A stretch of 64,000 bases of DNA from Vicinamibacterales bacterium (GCA_958296065.1 CATQHX010000001.1:1-64000); one strand, 5' to 3'. Counted from the first letter of the stretch, positions 43,011 to 53,229 are shown. A program made the numbers and translations. The notes: generated by a model not told the origin, from the sequence alone.

Positions 43011-44748
43011 TCAGCCTGTGTACCGGTAGTCGAACACGCACGACGCGCCAATCATCTCGCGAAACCACAACGTGGCGCGGGCGCCCTGTGAATCCGTCAG
43101 GTGGACCGGCTCGTTCAGAAGGAAATGCACCGGCTGGGTCCGGCCGTCGTTGATGGCCACGTTGTTCGCGTAGAGGTACGTGCGATCCAGGGTATCGAGG
43201 ATGGGATTGAGCCGCCCCTGAATGCCCGGCAGATGCCCCGTTCGGTTCGCGATGATCAGCGATCCCCCGTTCGGGGCCGGCTGCAGGCGAACCTCCAGGG
43301 GCTCGCCGGGCTGACAATCGCGCACCACGTGCGCCCTGCATCCCGTCGCAGCGCAGAACACGGTCATCGGCAGCCTGGCGTAGAGCACGAACTCGACGCG
43401 CCCGAAGGCGTCGGTCCGCGCCTGGCGATACGTCTTGTTGGGATAGAGCATCAGCACGTCGACGCCCGGCAGCGGCTCACCCGAGCCGCCGTGCCTGACC
43501 ACGACGCGCACCCCGACGCCGTCGGACACCGGCGGCCGCGCCGCGGGCAGGACGACCTTCAGCTCCCGCTCGCCGATCAACTCGAAGACCGGCGGTTCGC
43601 CGGCCAGTGCAAACGTCTCGTCCTGAATGACGCCGACGCCTTCGCCGCGCCGTTCGATGAAATACTGCCGCCCGCCCGCGCCCGGCACCTCGCCCACCGG
43701 GCACTGGCCCAGCCGCGACGCCAGCAGCTCGTTGCGCGTGAACTGGCTGGTGCGCAGGTCGTCGGTGGTCATGGAATTGCACAATCCGCCGGGCGAATAC
43801 AGCTCCAGCCGATCGTCGAACATGAACAGGCGTATCCGCGACCCCGACACCCCGTAGTCGCGATGCACCACCGCGTTGACCACCGCCTCGAAGACCGCGC
43901 GTTCGCTGAACTGCGGCACGTCGATGCGCGCCGGATCCTTGTACGCCGCGACCCGCCGATTGCGGACCACGAAGCGCACCGCCTCGCGAATCTGCTCGTC
44001 GAGCGGACCCGTAACGTCCCGGGCGTCGAGCTGCCGGCCGGCGTCCAGGCGATCGCCGCCGTAACACACGGCCTGGATCCACGCGTTCGGCAACCATTCC
44101 CGCGCGTCGTCCGCGGCCAGCAGCACACCGCCGACGGTCGCGCGCAACGCGCCATGCCCGTCGTCCTTCAGGAACTTCAGCTTCGACAAGGCGATCTCCG
44201 CCGGTTCGTCCGAGCGCGAGCTCACGTACCGGCGCCACAACGCCGGGCGCAAGCTGCCGATCCCCGTGTTCCGCACGACCTGAGTGTCGGTAGCAGCGGC
44301 GTCCGACTGCCCGCGCGCCTGCGACAGCCGCCGGATTTCCGCGGAGTCCATCTGCCGCTTCTCGTCTCCGCGCCGGCGGAAGTGTCCGCCGGGTGACCGG
44401 TGGACCGTCGCGCTCTCCGGAACCTCCACGACCACCGCACCACCACCCCCCGGTTCCGGGGCCGGCACCCGGAAGATGCCAAAGTCCAGCGGGGGCTTGA
44501 CTGTCCGAACAGATCTCGGTCACCAGGTTCGCCAATGCATCCAGTTGCCCGGGCGCGAGCCCCTGCGGCGTCCGATCGTCTGCTACCCCCAGGACGAGAC
44601 GGCCGCCGCGAGCGTTGGCGAGCGCGGCGAGTTCGTCGCGGCGCGGACCTGACACGCGGCTGCCACGGAAGCGAGCTTCCTTCAGCTCGAGATCCGTGTC
44701 TTCACCGAGCGCAACCTGCTCCCACAGGCGTGATGTGTCGATTGACAT
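43011..44748 (-). pseudogene. AlbA_2 / GHKL-ATPase / beta-sandwich protein, frameshifted
   Basis: From ATG 44748 the first frame is an AlbA_2 (Schlafen-type) DNA-binding domain: TDLELKEARFRGS, RDELAALANARGGRLVLGV and LVTEICSDS. At about 44498-44500 the frame shifts by one base; the other frame continues the domain (PPLDFGIF, VVVEVPESATVHRSPGGHF, RRGDEKRQMD). Then comes a GHKL ATPase-like region (FEAVVNAVVHRDYGVSGSRI, DDRLELYSPGGL), and unusually a carboxypeptidase-regulatory-like sandwich (EPLPGVDVLMLYPNKTYRQA, TDAFGRVEFVLY) and a C-terminal domain ending RYTG. About 577 aa if the frame is restored. A sequencing error, a real mutation or programmed frameshifting could explain the break. Confidence 0.78.
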
Positions 44749-44849
44749 GACATGCGCCGGGGCCACGCCGTCGCGATTGTCTGTTCGTAGTGCGTCGCTT
44801 CCGGTTCACCGAACAGGATGGCCATGATCGCCGACGTGTCGATGATCAC
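44682..44849 (-). pseudogene. Truncated VapC toxin
   Basis: From GTG 44849 the frame begins VIIDTSAIMAILFGEPEA, the N-terminus of a PIN-domain VapC with its first aspartate. After about 26 residues the similarity ends and the frame runs out at 44682 in sequence shared with the start of the AlbA-type gene. All later active-site residues are missing. The GTGA overlap with the antitoxin gene is intact, so this is the stump of a vapBC pair. Confidence 0.82.
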
Positions 44850-45106
44850 TTCGGCAGTCCCTGTTCGTCATAGAGCAGGTCGCCGTGGTCGACGGCCGAA
44901 AGTCCTGATCCCATCAGCTTGGCACAGCGTTGTCCGATGGCGTGAAGCTCCCGGGCCAGCGCCTCCGTGTTGCGCAGGCGCTTCTCCCGCTCCAAGCGGT
45001 CCCGCAACGCGACGGTGGTCGCTCCGGTCATCGTCTCGCCGGTCAGCCGGGCGAGCTCGCCGGCCAGCCGACAGGTCTCCTCATTTTTGATGTTGAGGCT
45101 CATCAC
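44846..45106 (-). CDS. VapB-type antitoxin (PSK regulator family), partner lost
   Basis: An 86-aa protein. SLNIKNEETCRLAGELARLTGETMTGATTVALRDRLERE is the ribbon-helix-helix region of the PSK operon transcription-factor family, the standard VapB for VapCs that begin MIIDTSA. The rest is a toxin-binding tail (GLSAVDHGDLLYDEQGLPK). The gene is intact although its toxin is cut short, so it may persist as a repressor or as an anti-addiction factor against related toxins. Confidence 0.85.
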   Translation of the reverse strand: MMSLNIKNEETCRLAGELARLTGETMTGATTVALRDRLEREKRLRNTEALARELHAIGQRCAKLMGSGLSAVDHGDLLYDEQGLPK

Positions 45107-45139
45107 CAGGATCCTCTGGTAGAAAACCGTGACCTCATT

Positions 45140-45397
45140 CTACCGGAGTGCACCGCCGCCGGCGGCCAAACGAAGACCGTAGGCCATCTGCATGCCGAGC
45201 CACGTCTCGGGCGAAGATCCGAACGCCTTCGACAGCCGAATCGCCATCTCCACGGAGATACCGGCCCTTTCGTTGACGAGCTCGGACAACGCCTGGCGAG
45301 TCACGCCCAGGCCGGCCGCCGCCTCCGTCACCGAGAGGCCGAGCGGCACGAGACACTGGCGCCTGACGATGCCGCCCGGATGCGGGGGATTCTGCAT
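45140..45397 (-). CDS. higA: HigA-type XRE antitoxin, no toxin nearby
   Basis: An 85-aa protein. Its helix-turn-helix reads LSVTEAAAGLGVTRQALSELVNERAGISVEMAIRLSKAFG, followed by SSPETWLGMQMAYGLR, the signature of the HigA/VapI family. Its N-terminus, PPHPGGIVR, is also typical. The usual partner HigB would lie just upstream; instead the queD stop is 32 bp away on the far side, so it is an orphan. Confidence 0.85.
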   Translation of the reverse strand: MQNPPHPGGIVRRQCLVPLGLSVTEAAAGLGVTRQALSELVNERAGISVEMAIRLSKAFGSSPETWLGMQMAYGLRLAAGGGALR

Positions 45398-45428
45398 GGC
45401 CACGGTCCAACCGAAACGTGGATCGCCT

Positions 45429-45842
45429 TCATCCACCGCCGTCCGACTGGTAGGTCGCAAACGACGTCGGGGTTTCCCAGACCGTGACGCGAACCACCGG
45501 GAACCCGTGATCGCGGGTCTTGTCGAAGATGAGGCGGGCGATGTGCTCGACGGTCGGGTTCTCGTCGCTGACGAACACCGGCTCGCCGAGCTCGCGCAAT
45601 GGACCGATCAGCGGATCGTCGCGGTGGAGGATCATCTTGTGATCCAGTTCGCGGTCGATCCAGCCCTTGATGCTGCGCTTGATGTCGCTGAAGTCGCAGA
45701 CCATGTGGCGATCGTCCAGCGACACGGTGCGTACCTCCACCTCGGCCACCGCGTTGTGCCCGTGGGGATGCTTGCAGACGCCGTCGTAGTTCAGCAGGCG
45801 GTGGCCGTAGCAGAAGTCGATGCGCTTGGTAACCGAGTACAT
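45429..45842 (-). CDS. queD: 6-carboxy-5,6,7,8-tetrahydropterin synthase QueD
   Basis: A 137-aa PTPS-family enzyme of queuosine/7-deazaguanine synthesis. The zinc histidines are His14 and those in CKHPHGHN, which also holds the catalytic cysteine; VWETPTSFATY has the substrate-binding glutamate. It turns dihydroneopterin triphosphate into carboxytetrahydropterin, used by QueE. queC lies 1.0 kb away on the other strand; queE is not seen. It is embedded in the toxin-antitoxin island. Confidence 0.93.
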   Translation of the reverse strand: MYSVTKRIDFCYGHRLLNYDGVCKHPHGHNAVAEVEVRTVSLDDRHMVCDFSDIKRSIKGWIDRELDHKMILHRDDPLIGPLRELGEPVFVSDENPTVEHIARLIFDKTRDHGFPVVRVTVWETPTSFATYQSDGGG

Positions 45843-45868
45843 GGCGGCGTCTTCGTCGGGATTGATGT

Positions 45869-46435
45869 TCAGGGAAGCAGGTCGCCCGCCGCGATAGTTG
45901 CAGCAGGACGGGCGAGCGGCGCGACGGTCTTCCCGGACCGCAGGACCGTGACGTCGCGGTAGTCGTCTCCGGACGGGTCGCGGTAGACCTCGAGGGCAGC
46001 GTCGGGAAGCGCGACGATCCAGTACTCCTGTATGCCGCAGCGCGCGTAGATGCGCCGCTTGACGGTCCTGTCACGGCGCAACGAGTCGTCCGCCACCTCG
46101 ACCACGAGGAACGCCGCCGACGGATGCGCGTCGCGGTAGTCCGCAATCTGCCCTTCCACCACCGCCAGGTCGGGTTCCGGTTCCGAATCGTCGGCAATAG
46201 CAAGCGGCAACTGGCACTGCACGATGCAGTCCTCGCCGAACACACGCGTCAGCGCGCGGTTGACCAGTCGGATGGCGGTGGCGTGCCGGCTGCCGTGCGG
46301 CGTCATCATGACCAGCTCCCCCTCGATCAGCTCGATCCGGTCCTCCGGGCCGAATACGCCCGCTTCGACCGCGCGGTCGTAGACGCCGCGGCTCCAGCGA
46401 TAGGTCTCGGCGGCAGGATCGGACACGGGGGTCAC
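45869..46435 (-). CDS. Uma2-family (DUF820) endonuclease-like protein
   Basis: A 188-aa protein, the usual Uma2 length. The core is IELIEGELVMMTPHGSRHATAI, then EPEPDLAVVEG (metal Asp), AFLVVEVADDSLRRDR (Glu-Val), VKRRIYARCGIQEYWIV (Lys and Tyr). The active-site set looks complete. It may be a nuclease; no function is proven for the family. It is 26 bp upstream of queD on the same strand. Confidence 0.85.
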   Translation of the reverse strand: MTPVSDPAAETYRWSRGVYDRAVEAGVFGPEDRIELIEGELVMMTPHGSRHATAIRLVNRALTRVFGEDCIVQCQLPLAIADDSEPEPDLAVVEGQIADYRDAHPSAAFLVVEVADDSLRRDRTVKRRIYARCGIQEYWIVALPDAALEVYRDPSGDDYRDVTVLRSGKTVAPLARPAATIAAGDLLP

Positions 46436-46450
46436 CGCAACGTCGGATCG

Positions 46451-46654
46451 TCAGACGCGGGACGGCAGGTCGAGGATGGCGGCGCGAAGCTCCCGCACAT
46501 CGCGTTCGAGTGTGTCGAGCCGCGCCCCGAGATGCCTGGACAGTTCGGAGATCCGGGCCCCGAGCTGGATAAACACGAAGCCGAGCCCGCCTACAGCGGC
46601 CACGATGATGCTGACGCAGATCGCAGCGACGGCAAGCCAGTGCTCCGGCGTCAC
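46451..46654 (-). CDS. Small membrane protein with coiled tail
   Basis: A 67-aa protein with one transmembrane helix (AAICVSIIVAAVGGLGFVFIQ shortened, about residues 8-30), followed by a charged coiled region (ARLDTLERDVRELRAAI). Small proteins of this type often accompany Uma2 or toxin genes. Starts at GTG. Function unknown. Confidence 0.55.
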   Translation of the reverse strand: MTPEHWLAVAAICVSIIVAAVGGLGFVFIQLGARISELSRHLGARLDTLERDVRELRAAILDLPSRV

Positions 46655-46854
46655 CGCTTCAGCATACCATCGGCGGCCAGGTTGCTCGACGGGCCCGAAC
46701 GGACCCGGTCAACCGCCCGCCGCGGGACGATTGCCACCGCAGAGCTGGTTCGTCCGCGCCGGGCGCATGCCGGGCTGCCGGTACGCTCGATGGGTGCGAC
46801 CGGTTCTGTGGTCGAGCTTGCGGTCCTGGCCCGCCTCCGCGCCCGCCAGACTGG

Positions 46855-46860
46855 TAGGAT
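46855..46860 (+). promoter_or_regulatory. TAGGAT box before queC
   Basis: TAGGAT ends 8 bp before the ATG at 46869 without a Shine-Dalgarno sequence, again a leaderless-type layout. Confidence 0.45.
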
Positions 46861-46868
46861 TCCAGCGG

Positions 46869-47642
46869 ATGCCGAACGACCTCTGGCGGCCCGAGCGCAG
46901 CGAGTCGGCGGCGCGAGGAGCGGCAGGCGCGGCGATCTCCCACACCGCGGTGCTCTTCTCGGCCGGCCTGGACAGCGCGGTGCTGCTGGCGAGCGAGCTG
47001 CAGGCGGCGACCGAGGCCGACGGACACGCGGCGCACGTGCGGCCGGTCTACGTGCGGAGCGGCCTCGCGTGGGAGACGGAAGAATGCCGGCTGGCGGAAC
47101 GCCTGATCGCGGCGCCGCCGTTCGCCGGACGCGTCGCCCCGCTCGCAACCCTGGATTGCCCCGTGACGGACACCTACCGGCCGAGCCATTGGGCCCTGGC
47201 CGGCACGCCGCCGGCCTACGCGACGGCGGACGAAGAGGTCTATCTGGTCGGCCGCAACGTGCTGTTGCTGGCCAAGGTCGCCACCTGGTGCGCCGTCAAC
47301 CGCATCGGCCGCATCGCCCTCGGTCCGCTCGCGGGCAACCCGTTTCCCGATGCGACGCCCGCGTTCTTCGCGGCGATGCAGCAGGCCCTGTCGCAGGGGC
47401 TGGATCACGATCTGGAGATCGTCACGCCGTTCCGGGACCTGTCGAAGGCCGCGGTAATCGCCCGCGGACGCGCACTCGGGGTGCCGTTCGAGCTGACGCT
47501 GTCGTGCATGAATCCGGTGGACGTCCGGCACTGCGGACGCTGCAGCAAGTGCCGCGAGCGGCTGGAAGCATTCGAGGCGGCGGGCGCGGAGGACCCGGCG
47601 TCCTACGCCTTCAGGCCGGCCGACGTGGCAACCGGGGTCTGA
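46869..47642 (+). CDS. queC: 7-cyano-7-deazaguanine synthase QueC-like
   Basis: A 257-aa N-type ATP pyrophosphatase. The PP-loop is FSAGLDSAVLLAS (a variant with Ala for the usual Gly in SGGxDS). The zinc site CxxC cluster is LSCMNPVDVRHCGRCSKCRERL, quoted in parts: LSCMN, then HCGRCSKC. QueC turns 7-carboxy-7-deazaguanine into preQ0. The insert region and the Ala substitution make it a somewhat divergent ExsB-family member, so a related amidating role is possible. queD is nearby. Confidence 0.85.
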   Translation: MPNDLWRPERSESAARGAAGAAISHTAVLFSAGLDSAVLLASELQAATEADGHAAHVRPVYVRSGLAWETEECRLAERLIAAPPFAGRVAPLATLDCPVTDTYRPSHWALAGTPPAYATADEEVYLVGRNVLLLAKVATWCAVNRIGRIALGPLAGNPFPDATPAFFAAMQQALSQGLDHDLEIVTPFRDLSKAAVIARGRALGVPFELTLSCMNPVDVRHCGRCSKCRERLEAFEAAGAEDPASYAFRPADVATGV

Positions 47643-47720
47643 TGGCCGCGGCGGCCGCGCGGAAGAACTCCCGGGAGCCGCCGTGGAACGGCGACACCGG
47701 CCTCCCGAATCGTCAGGTCG

Positions 47721-48848
47721 TCACGAACCGGCGCCGCCGGCGCGGGCCTCCCGCGCCTGCCGCTCGAGCGCCTCGGCCAGCGCGGCGCGCCGGTGCAGCA
47801 GCTCCTTGCGCTCGCGCCGGCCCCGCTCGGAGCCTACGGCGTACTCGCAGAACAGCGGGAACGCGATGGTCGAGTCGGCGTAGACGACGACGGTGTCCGG
47901 CAGCACGCCCGGATTGACCTTGCCCCAGCTCACCGCCTCGGCCGGGGTGGCACCCGACAGCCCGCCCCAGACCACCTGGTCGGTGGTGATCTGGATGAAG
48001 TAGTCGTTGCCCCCTTTCGGGATCCCGTACACCTCCCACAGCGTCGGCTGGCCCTGCAGGTAGAAGTTCTTCGGCGAGCCGCCGCCCAGGATCACGCAGC
48101 CGTTCTTCTCGGCGGCGAGAATGATCGCGCACACCTCGTTGACGTCCCGGCTCGGATCGACGATCAGGCCGCTCCTTTCCATGAGCCGGTGCCAGGCGAC
48201 GTTCATGCCGATGGAGCTGTCTCCCGGCGACGACGTGTAGATGGGCACGCCTGTCGCCGCCGCCTTGGCGACCACCGAGTACTCCTCGCACTCGGTGCGC
48301 CGCTCGAGCAGGTCCCTCCCGAGCCGGTAGTGCAGCTCGGCGCTCGAAATCGGACCGTCGAGCGCGGAGCGGACGAGGAAATCGCGGATGTACGCATCGG
48401 TTTCCAGCAGCACGGTAGCGGGGAACAGCACGTCGTAGATACGAATGACGCCGTCCTCGTACAGCTCGACGTCGTCGAGGAACGGCGAGCCGCGGTGCAG
48501 GGTGAAGTTCAGGGCGTAGTGCAGGTCGTGGTAGAGGTTCGCGCCGGTGCTGATCACGAAGTCGACGAGACCGCGGTCGAGCAGCTCGATGACGCAGCCG
48601 CCGAGTCCCGCCGGGGTCAGCGCGCCCGCCATCGTCAGGCCGACGGTGGTGTCGTGCGCCGGATCCAGCATCCGATCGGTGAATACGTGGCACGCCTCCG
48701 ACAGGCGCCCCGCGTTGAACGCCTGGAACCCCTCCTCTATCAGCATGCGCACGCCGGCGTCGCCGCGCGGGCGGTAGTAACGGATCGGTTTGCCGCGAAG
48801 GTGTCGGGCGGCAGGGGTGTCGGTGGTTCCGGGTGAGCGGTGCGGCAC
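47721..48848 (-). CDS. Deoxyhypusine synthase-like protein
   Basis: A 375-aa protein of the deoxyhypusine synthase family. TVGLTMAGALTPAGLGG and FVISTGANLYHDLHYAL are the NAD-binding parts; GGGSPKNF carries the lysine at the enzyme-intermediate position; GATPAEAVSWGKVNP and VYADSTIAFPLF are the spermidine-site blocks. Eukaryal and archaeal enzymes modify eIF5A/aIF5A, which bacteria lack; bacterial members probably make homospermidine or another aminobutyl derivative. It starts at GTG 48848, 9 bp after a TAGGAT box. Confidence 0.88.
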   Translation of the reverse strand: MPHRSPGTTDTPAARHLRGKPIRYYRPRGDAGVRMLIEEGFQAFNAGRLSEACHVFTDRMLDPAHDTTVGLTMAGALTPAGLGGCVIELLDRGLVDFVISTGANLYHDLHYALNFTLHRGSPFLDDVELYEDGVIRIYDVLFPATVLLETDAYIRDFLVRSALDGPISSAELHYRLGRDLLERRTECEEYSVVAKAAATGVPIYTSSPGDSSIGMNVAWHRLMERSGLIVDPSRDVNEVCAIILAAEKNGCVILGGGSPKNFYLQGQPTLWEVYGIPKGGNDYFIQITTDQVVWGGLSGATPAEAVSWGKVNPGVLPDTVVVYADSTIAFPLFCEYAVGSERGRRERKELLHRRAALAEALERQAREARAGGAGS

Positions 48849-48862
48849 GTCGCGGAAATCCT

Positions 48863-48892
48863 AGCCCGAAAACCGTCGCCTGCGGCTCCGGT
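48863..48892. repeat. Dispersed upstream repeat, copy 1
   Basis: This 30-bp stretch matches 53259-53288 at 25 of 30 positions, sharing AGCCCG and CCTGCGGCTCCG. Both lie just upstream of minus-strand genes (deoxyhypusine synthase-like; argG). A shorter match, CGCCTGCGGCTCCG, lies near 61870 upstream of purD. Confidence 0.6.
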
Positions 48893-48937
48893 CTCCGCCA
48901 GACCGCGCCTGCCGCGACGTGGCAGGCGCCCGGCGGC

Positions 48938-49297
48938 TCATTCCACCCAGTCCGGCCGCCGGCCGCCGAGGGCGACCAGGATGAGTGCCGAGCCGGTCGC
49001 CCCGGCCAAGAGGCCCGCGCCGTCCGAGACCCAGCTTTCCCAGGAAGCGTCTATCGCCGCGAGCCAGACCGCCGCGCCGACGCACGCGAGACCGGCGACA
49101 AGGGCCGCGGGCCGATTGAAGGCGAGCCGCAGCAACGCGCCGCGCAGCCGGCGGATCAGTGACCGCACAGCGTGACGCGCGCCGTCGACCGTCCGGCGGC
49201 CACCGGCATGGGATGCAGGTTGTCGGCGTGTGGCATCCGGCGCCTCGTCAAGCAGGAACGTCGCGCCGTCACATGCCGGTGGCGTGGTACCCGCCAT
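48938..49297 (-). CDS. Small membrane protein, function unknown
   Basis: A 119-aa frame with two hydrophobic segments (RPAALVAGLACVGAAVWLA and GAGLLAGATGSALILVALGG) and an arginine-rich N-terminal half. Its start at 49297 overlaps the end of fabI by 29 bp, consistent with co-translation. A later start is possible because the first 40 residues have weak protein character. Confidence 0.45.
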   Translation of the reverse strand: MAGTTPPACDGATFLLDEAPDATRRQPASHAGGRRTVDGARHAVRSLIRRLRGALLRLAFNRPAALVAGLACVGAAVWLAAIDASWESWVSDGAGLLAGATGSALILVALGGRRPDWVE

Positions 49298-50045
49298 CGA
49301 CCATCAGCACTTCGCCGGTGACGCCGCGCCCGCCCGGTCCGAGCAGGAAACGGGCGGCGGCGGCCACCTCGTCCGCATCGACGGTGCGGCCGAGCGGCGC
49401 ACTCTCCCGGTAGTGCTGAAGGATGCGGCTGAACTCGGGGATCCCGGACGCGGCCAGCGTCTTTATCGGTCCGGCGGAGATGGCGTTGACACGAACGCCG
49501 CGGGAACCCAGATCGCTCGCCAGATAGCGCACCGTCGCCTCGAGCGCGGCCTTGGCTACACCCATGACGTTGTAGTGCGGAAACACGCGCTCGCTGCCGA
49601 GGTAGGTGAGCGTCAGGACGCTGCCGCCGCCGCGGCGCTCCATGAGCGGCGCCGCCCCGCGGGCCAGCGCGACGAGCGAGTAGGCGCTGATGTCGAGGGA
49701 CTGCGCGAAGTCCGCCCGGCTGGTCTCGAGAAACGGCGCCGAGATCGCGTCTCGCGAGGCGAACGCCACCGCGTGCACCAGGAAGTCGAGCCCGCCGTGG
49801 ACCTCGTCGACCTGCCGGTACAGCTCCTCGATGGCCGCATCGTCCGTCACGTCGCACGCCACGAGCTGCGGCGAAGTGGTGAGGGTGTCGGCGAGCTTGC
49901 GGGCGTTGGACTCGAACCGCTCCGTTGCGTAGCTGAGGGTCAGCCGGGCGCCCGCCTCGTCCGCAGCCCGCGCAATCGCCCAGGCCAGTGAGCGCTTGTT
50001 GGCAACGCCGACGATCAGACCGTTCTTTCCGGCGAGATCACTCAT
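49269..50045 (-). CDS. fabI: Enoyl-[acyl-carrier-protein] reductase FabI
   Basis: A 258-aa short-chain dehydrogenase of the FabI type. The N-terminus has GLIVGVANKRSLAWAIA (Gly-x5-Ser-x-Ala NAD loop of FabI), the catalytic Tyr-x6-Lys is in YNVMGVAK with the second tyrosine in LTYLGSERV, and ISAGPIKTLAASGI is the substrate loop. It performs the last step of each fatty-acid elongation cycle with NADH. A small basic disordered protein gene ends 9 bp upstream. Confidence 0.94.
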   Translation of the reverse strand: MSDLAGKNGLIVGVANKRSLAWAIARAADEAGARLTLSYATERFESNARKLADTLTTSPQLVACDVTDDAAIEELYRQVDEVHGGLDFLVHAVAFASRDAISAPFLETSRADFAQSLDISAYSLVALARGAAPLMERRGGGSVLTLTYLGSERVFPHYNVMGVAKAALEATVRYLASDLGSRGVRVNAISAGPIKTLAASGIPEFSRILQHYRESAPLGRTVDADEVAAAARFLLGPGGRGVTGEVLMVDGGYHATGM

Positions 50046-50054
50046 GCCGCGTCA

Positions 50055-50474
50055 TCACCGGGACCGGCCTCGCCCGCGCCGGGACGATCGCGACTTGGAA
50101 CCCGGACGTGCCTCGCGCTGAGCCTGATTGCCGGAGGATCGATTGTTGCCGGGCGCACTGCCGGAGTACCGGCTATCGTTGGACGAACGGACCTGATCGC
50201 CGCGCCCGCGCCCCTGCTTCCTGTTGGCTGGCGGGGCATCCCGTCCGTCGCCGCCGGTCTGCTGATGCATCGTGAACACGGGCGGCTCGCGCGGCGGCGG
50301 CGGCGTGCCGGCCGGGTGCTGCAGCGTGGCCCGAATCAGGGGTCGGCGGACGGACCCTTCACGCTCGGCGTCTCGGGTATCGTCCGCGGCACCCGCAACC
50401 GGTTGTCTCATCACCTGCTCTTCGCGCGAACCGTTGTCCACAGTGTCGCCCTCGCGGACCTGCCGCTGCCCCAT
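50055..50474 (-). CDS. Basic, disordered hypothetical protein
   Basis: A 139-aa protein starting MGQRQVREGDTVDNGS. It is dominated by Gly, Arg, Ser, Gln and Asn and ends SRSSRRGRGRSR. No folded domain is apparent. Such arginine/glycine-rich tails often bind RNA. A GGGGGA stretch lies 6 bp before the ATG. The codon use keeps the genome's GC3 bias only weakly, so the call is tentative, but it sits neatly between the argH terminator and fabI on the same strand. Confidence 0.5.
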   Translation of the reverse strand: MGQRQVREGDTVDNGSREEQVMRQPVAGAADDTRDAEREGSVRRPLIRATLQHPAGTPPPPREPPVFTMHQQTGGDGRDAPPANRKQGRGRGDQVRSSNDSRYSGSAPGNNRSSGNQAQREARPGSKSRSSRRGRGRSR

Positions 50475-50519
50475 CTGGTTCCCCCGAGCAATCAGAACGC
50501 CGTTAGAAAGGCGGGACCG

Positions 50520-50545
50520 AAAAAAAGCCGGCGCGCAGGACGCCG
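50520..50545 (-). terminator. Rho-independent terminator after argGH
   Basis: On the minus strand CGGCG (50545-50541) pairs with CGCCG (50533-50529), followed within two bases by seven T residues (50526-50520). It lies 60 bp after the argH stop codon and closes the argR-argG-argH unit. Confidence 0.7.
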
Positions 50546-50605
50546 AGTCTAGCAGAGCCGACAAACGCGAGCAAACCGCACTCCGCCCCTCCGCCGATCG
50601 CAGGC

Positions 50606-51996
<1,391 letters not shown>

Positions 51997-52000
<4 letters not shown>

Positions 52001-53229
52001 GCCGTTGAAGGACCTGCCGCCTCGGCGGCCCCCACGGCGGCCGCGCGTCGCTTGCTCGCCGCGTTGGCTACCGGCAGACCCCAGATCTCGATGAAGCCCT
52101 CGGCCGCCTCGTGGTCGAATCTGTCGCCCTCGTCGTAGGTCGCCAGCGCCGTATCGTACAGAGACGCGGGAGACTTGCGACCCACCACCCGGCAGTCTCC
52201 CTTCGACAGCTTCACCCGCACGGTGCCGGTGACATGCTGCTGCACGTTGGCGACGAACGCGTCGAGGGCCTCGCGGGTCGGCGAGAACCAGAGCCCGTCG
52301 TAGACGAGATCTGCGTAGGTGCGCGACAGGCCGACCTTGAGCCGTTCGAGGTCGCGCGGAATGACCAGCGCCTCGAGCTCGCGGTGTGCCGCATGCAGCA
52401 CGGTCGCCGCAGGCGCCTCGTAGATTTCCCGCGACTTGATGCCGACCAGGCGGTTCTCGACCATGTCGATCCGCCCGACGCCGTGCGCGCCGGAGATCGT
52501 CTCGAGCGAGTTGATCAGCTCGGTCAGCGGCATCGCCACGCCATTGACCTTGATCGGAACACCGCGCTCGAACTCGACCTCTACGTAGGCCGGTGCGTCC
52601 GGAGCACCGGCCGGCGACTTCGTCAGCGTGTAGATCTCCTCGGGAGGCTCCCGCCACGGGTCTTCCAGCACGCCGCACTCGATCGACTTGCCCCACAGGT
52701 TCGAGTCCGTGCTGTAGGGGTTGTCGACGGAGGCGGGAACGGGAATGCCGTGCTCGCGCGCATAAGCGATTTCCTCGGGGCGGGTCATGCCCCAGACGCG
52801 CGCCGGGGCGACCACCTTGAGAGCCGGATTCAGGGCGCGCGCCGACACGTCCATGCGCACCTGGTCGTTGCCCTTGCCGGTGCACCCGTGTGCGATCATG
52901 CCCGCGTCTTCCATCTCCGCGATCTCGACCAGCTTCTTCGCGATCAGCGGGCGTCCGAGCGCGGTGGCGAGAGGGTACTTGCCCTCGTAGATGGCCCCGG
53001 CCTGGAGCGCCGGCAGGATGTACTCCTGCGCGAACTCCTCGCGTGCGTCGACCACATGGGCGCGCACCGCGCCTACCGCCAGGGCCCGCTCGCGCACGTC
53101 GTCGAGCTCCTTGCCCTGGCCCAGGTCGATGGTGGCCGCCACGATCTCGGCCTCGTAGCGGTCGGCGAGCCACTTGACCGCCACCGAGGTATCCAACCCG
53201 CCCGAGTACGCCAACACGATCCGTTCCAT
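51997..53229 (-). CDS. argG: Argininosuccinate synthase ArgG
   Basis: A 410-aa PP-loop enzyme: VLAYSGGLDTSVAVKWL is the ATP loop, and AHGCTGKGNDQVR, SVDNPYSTDSNLWGKSIE and VENRLVGIKSREIYE are its family marks. It joins citrulline and aspartate with ATP. GAGGAG lies about 9 bp before the ATG. It follows argR by 217 bp on the same strand and is followed directly by argH. An upstream repeat (53259-53288) lies in its leader region. Confidence 0.96.
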
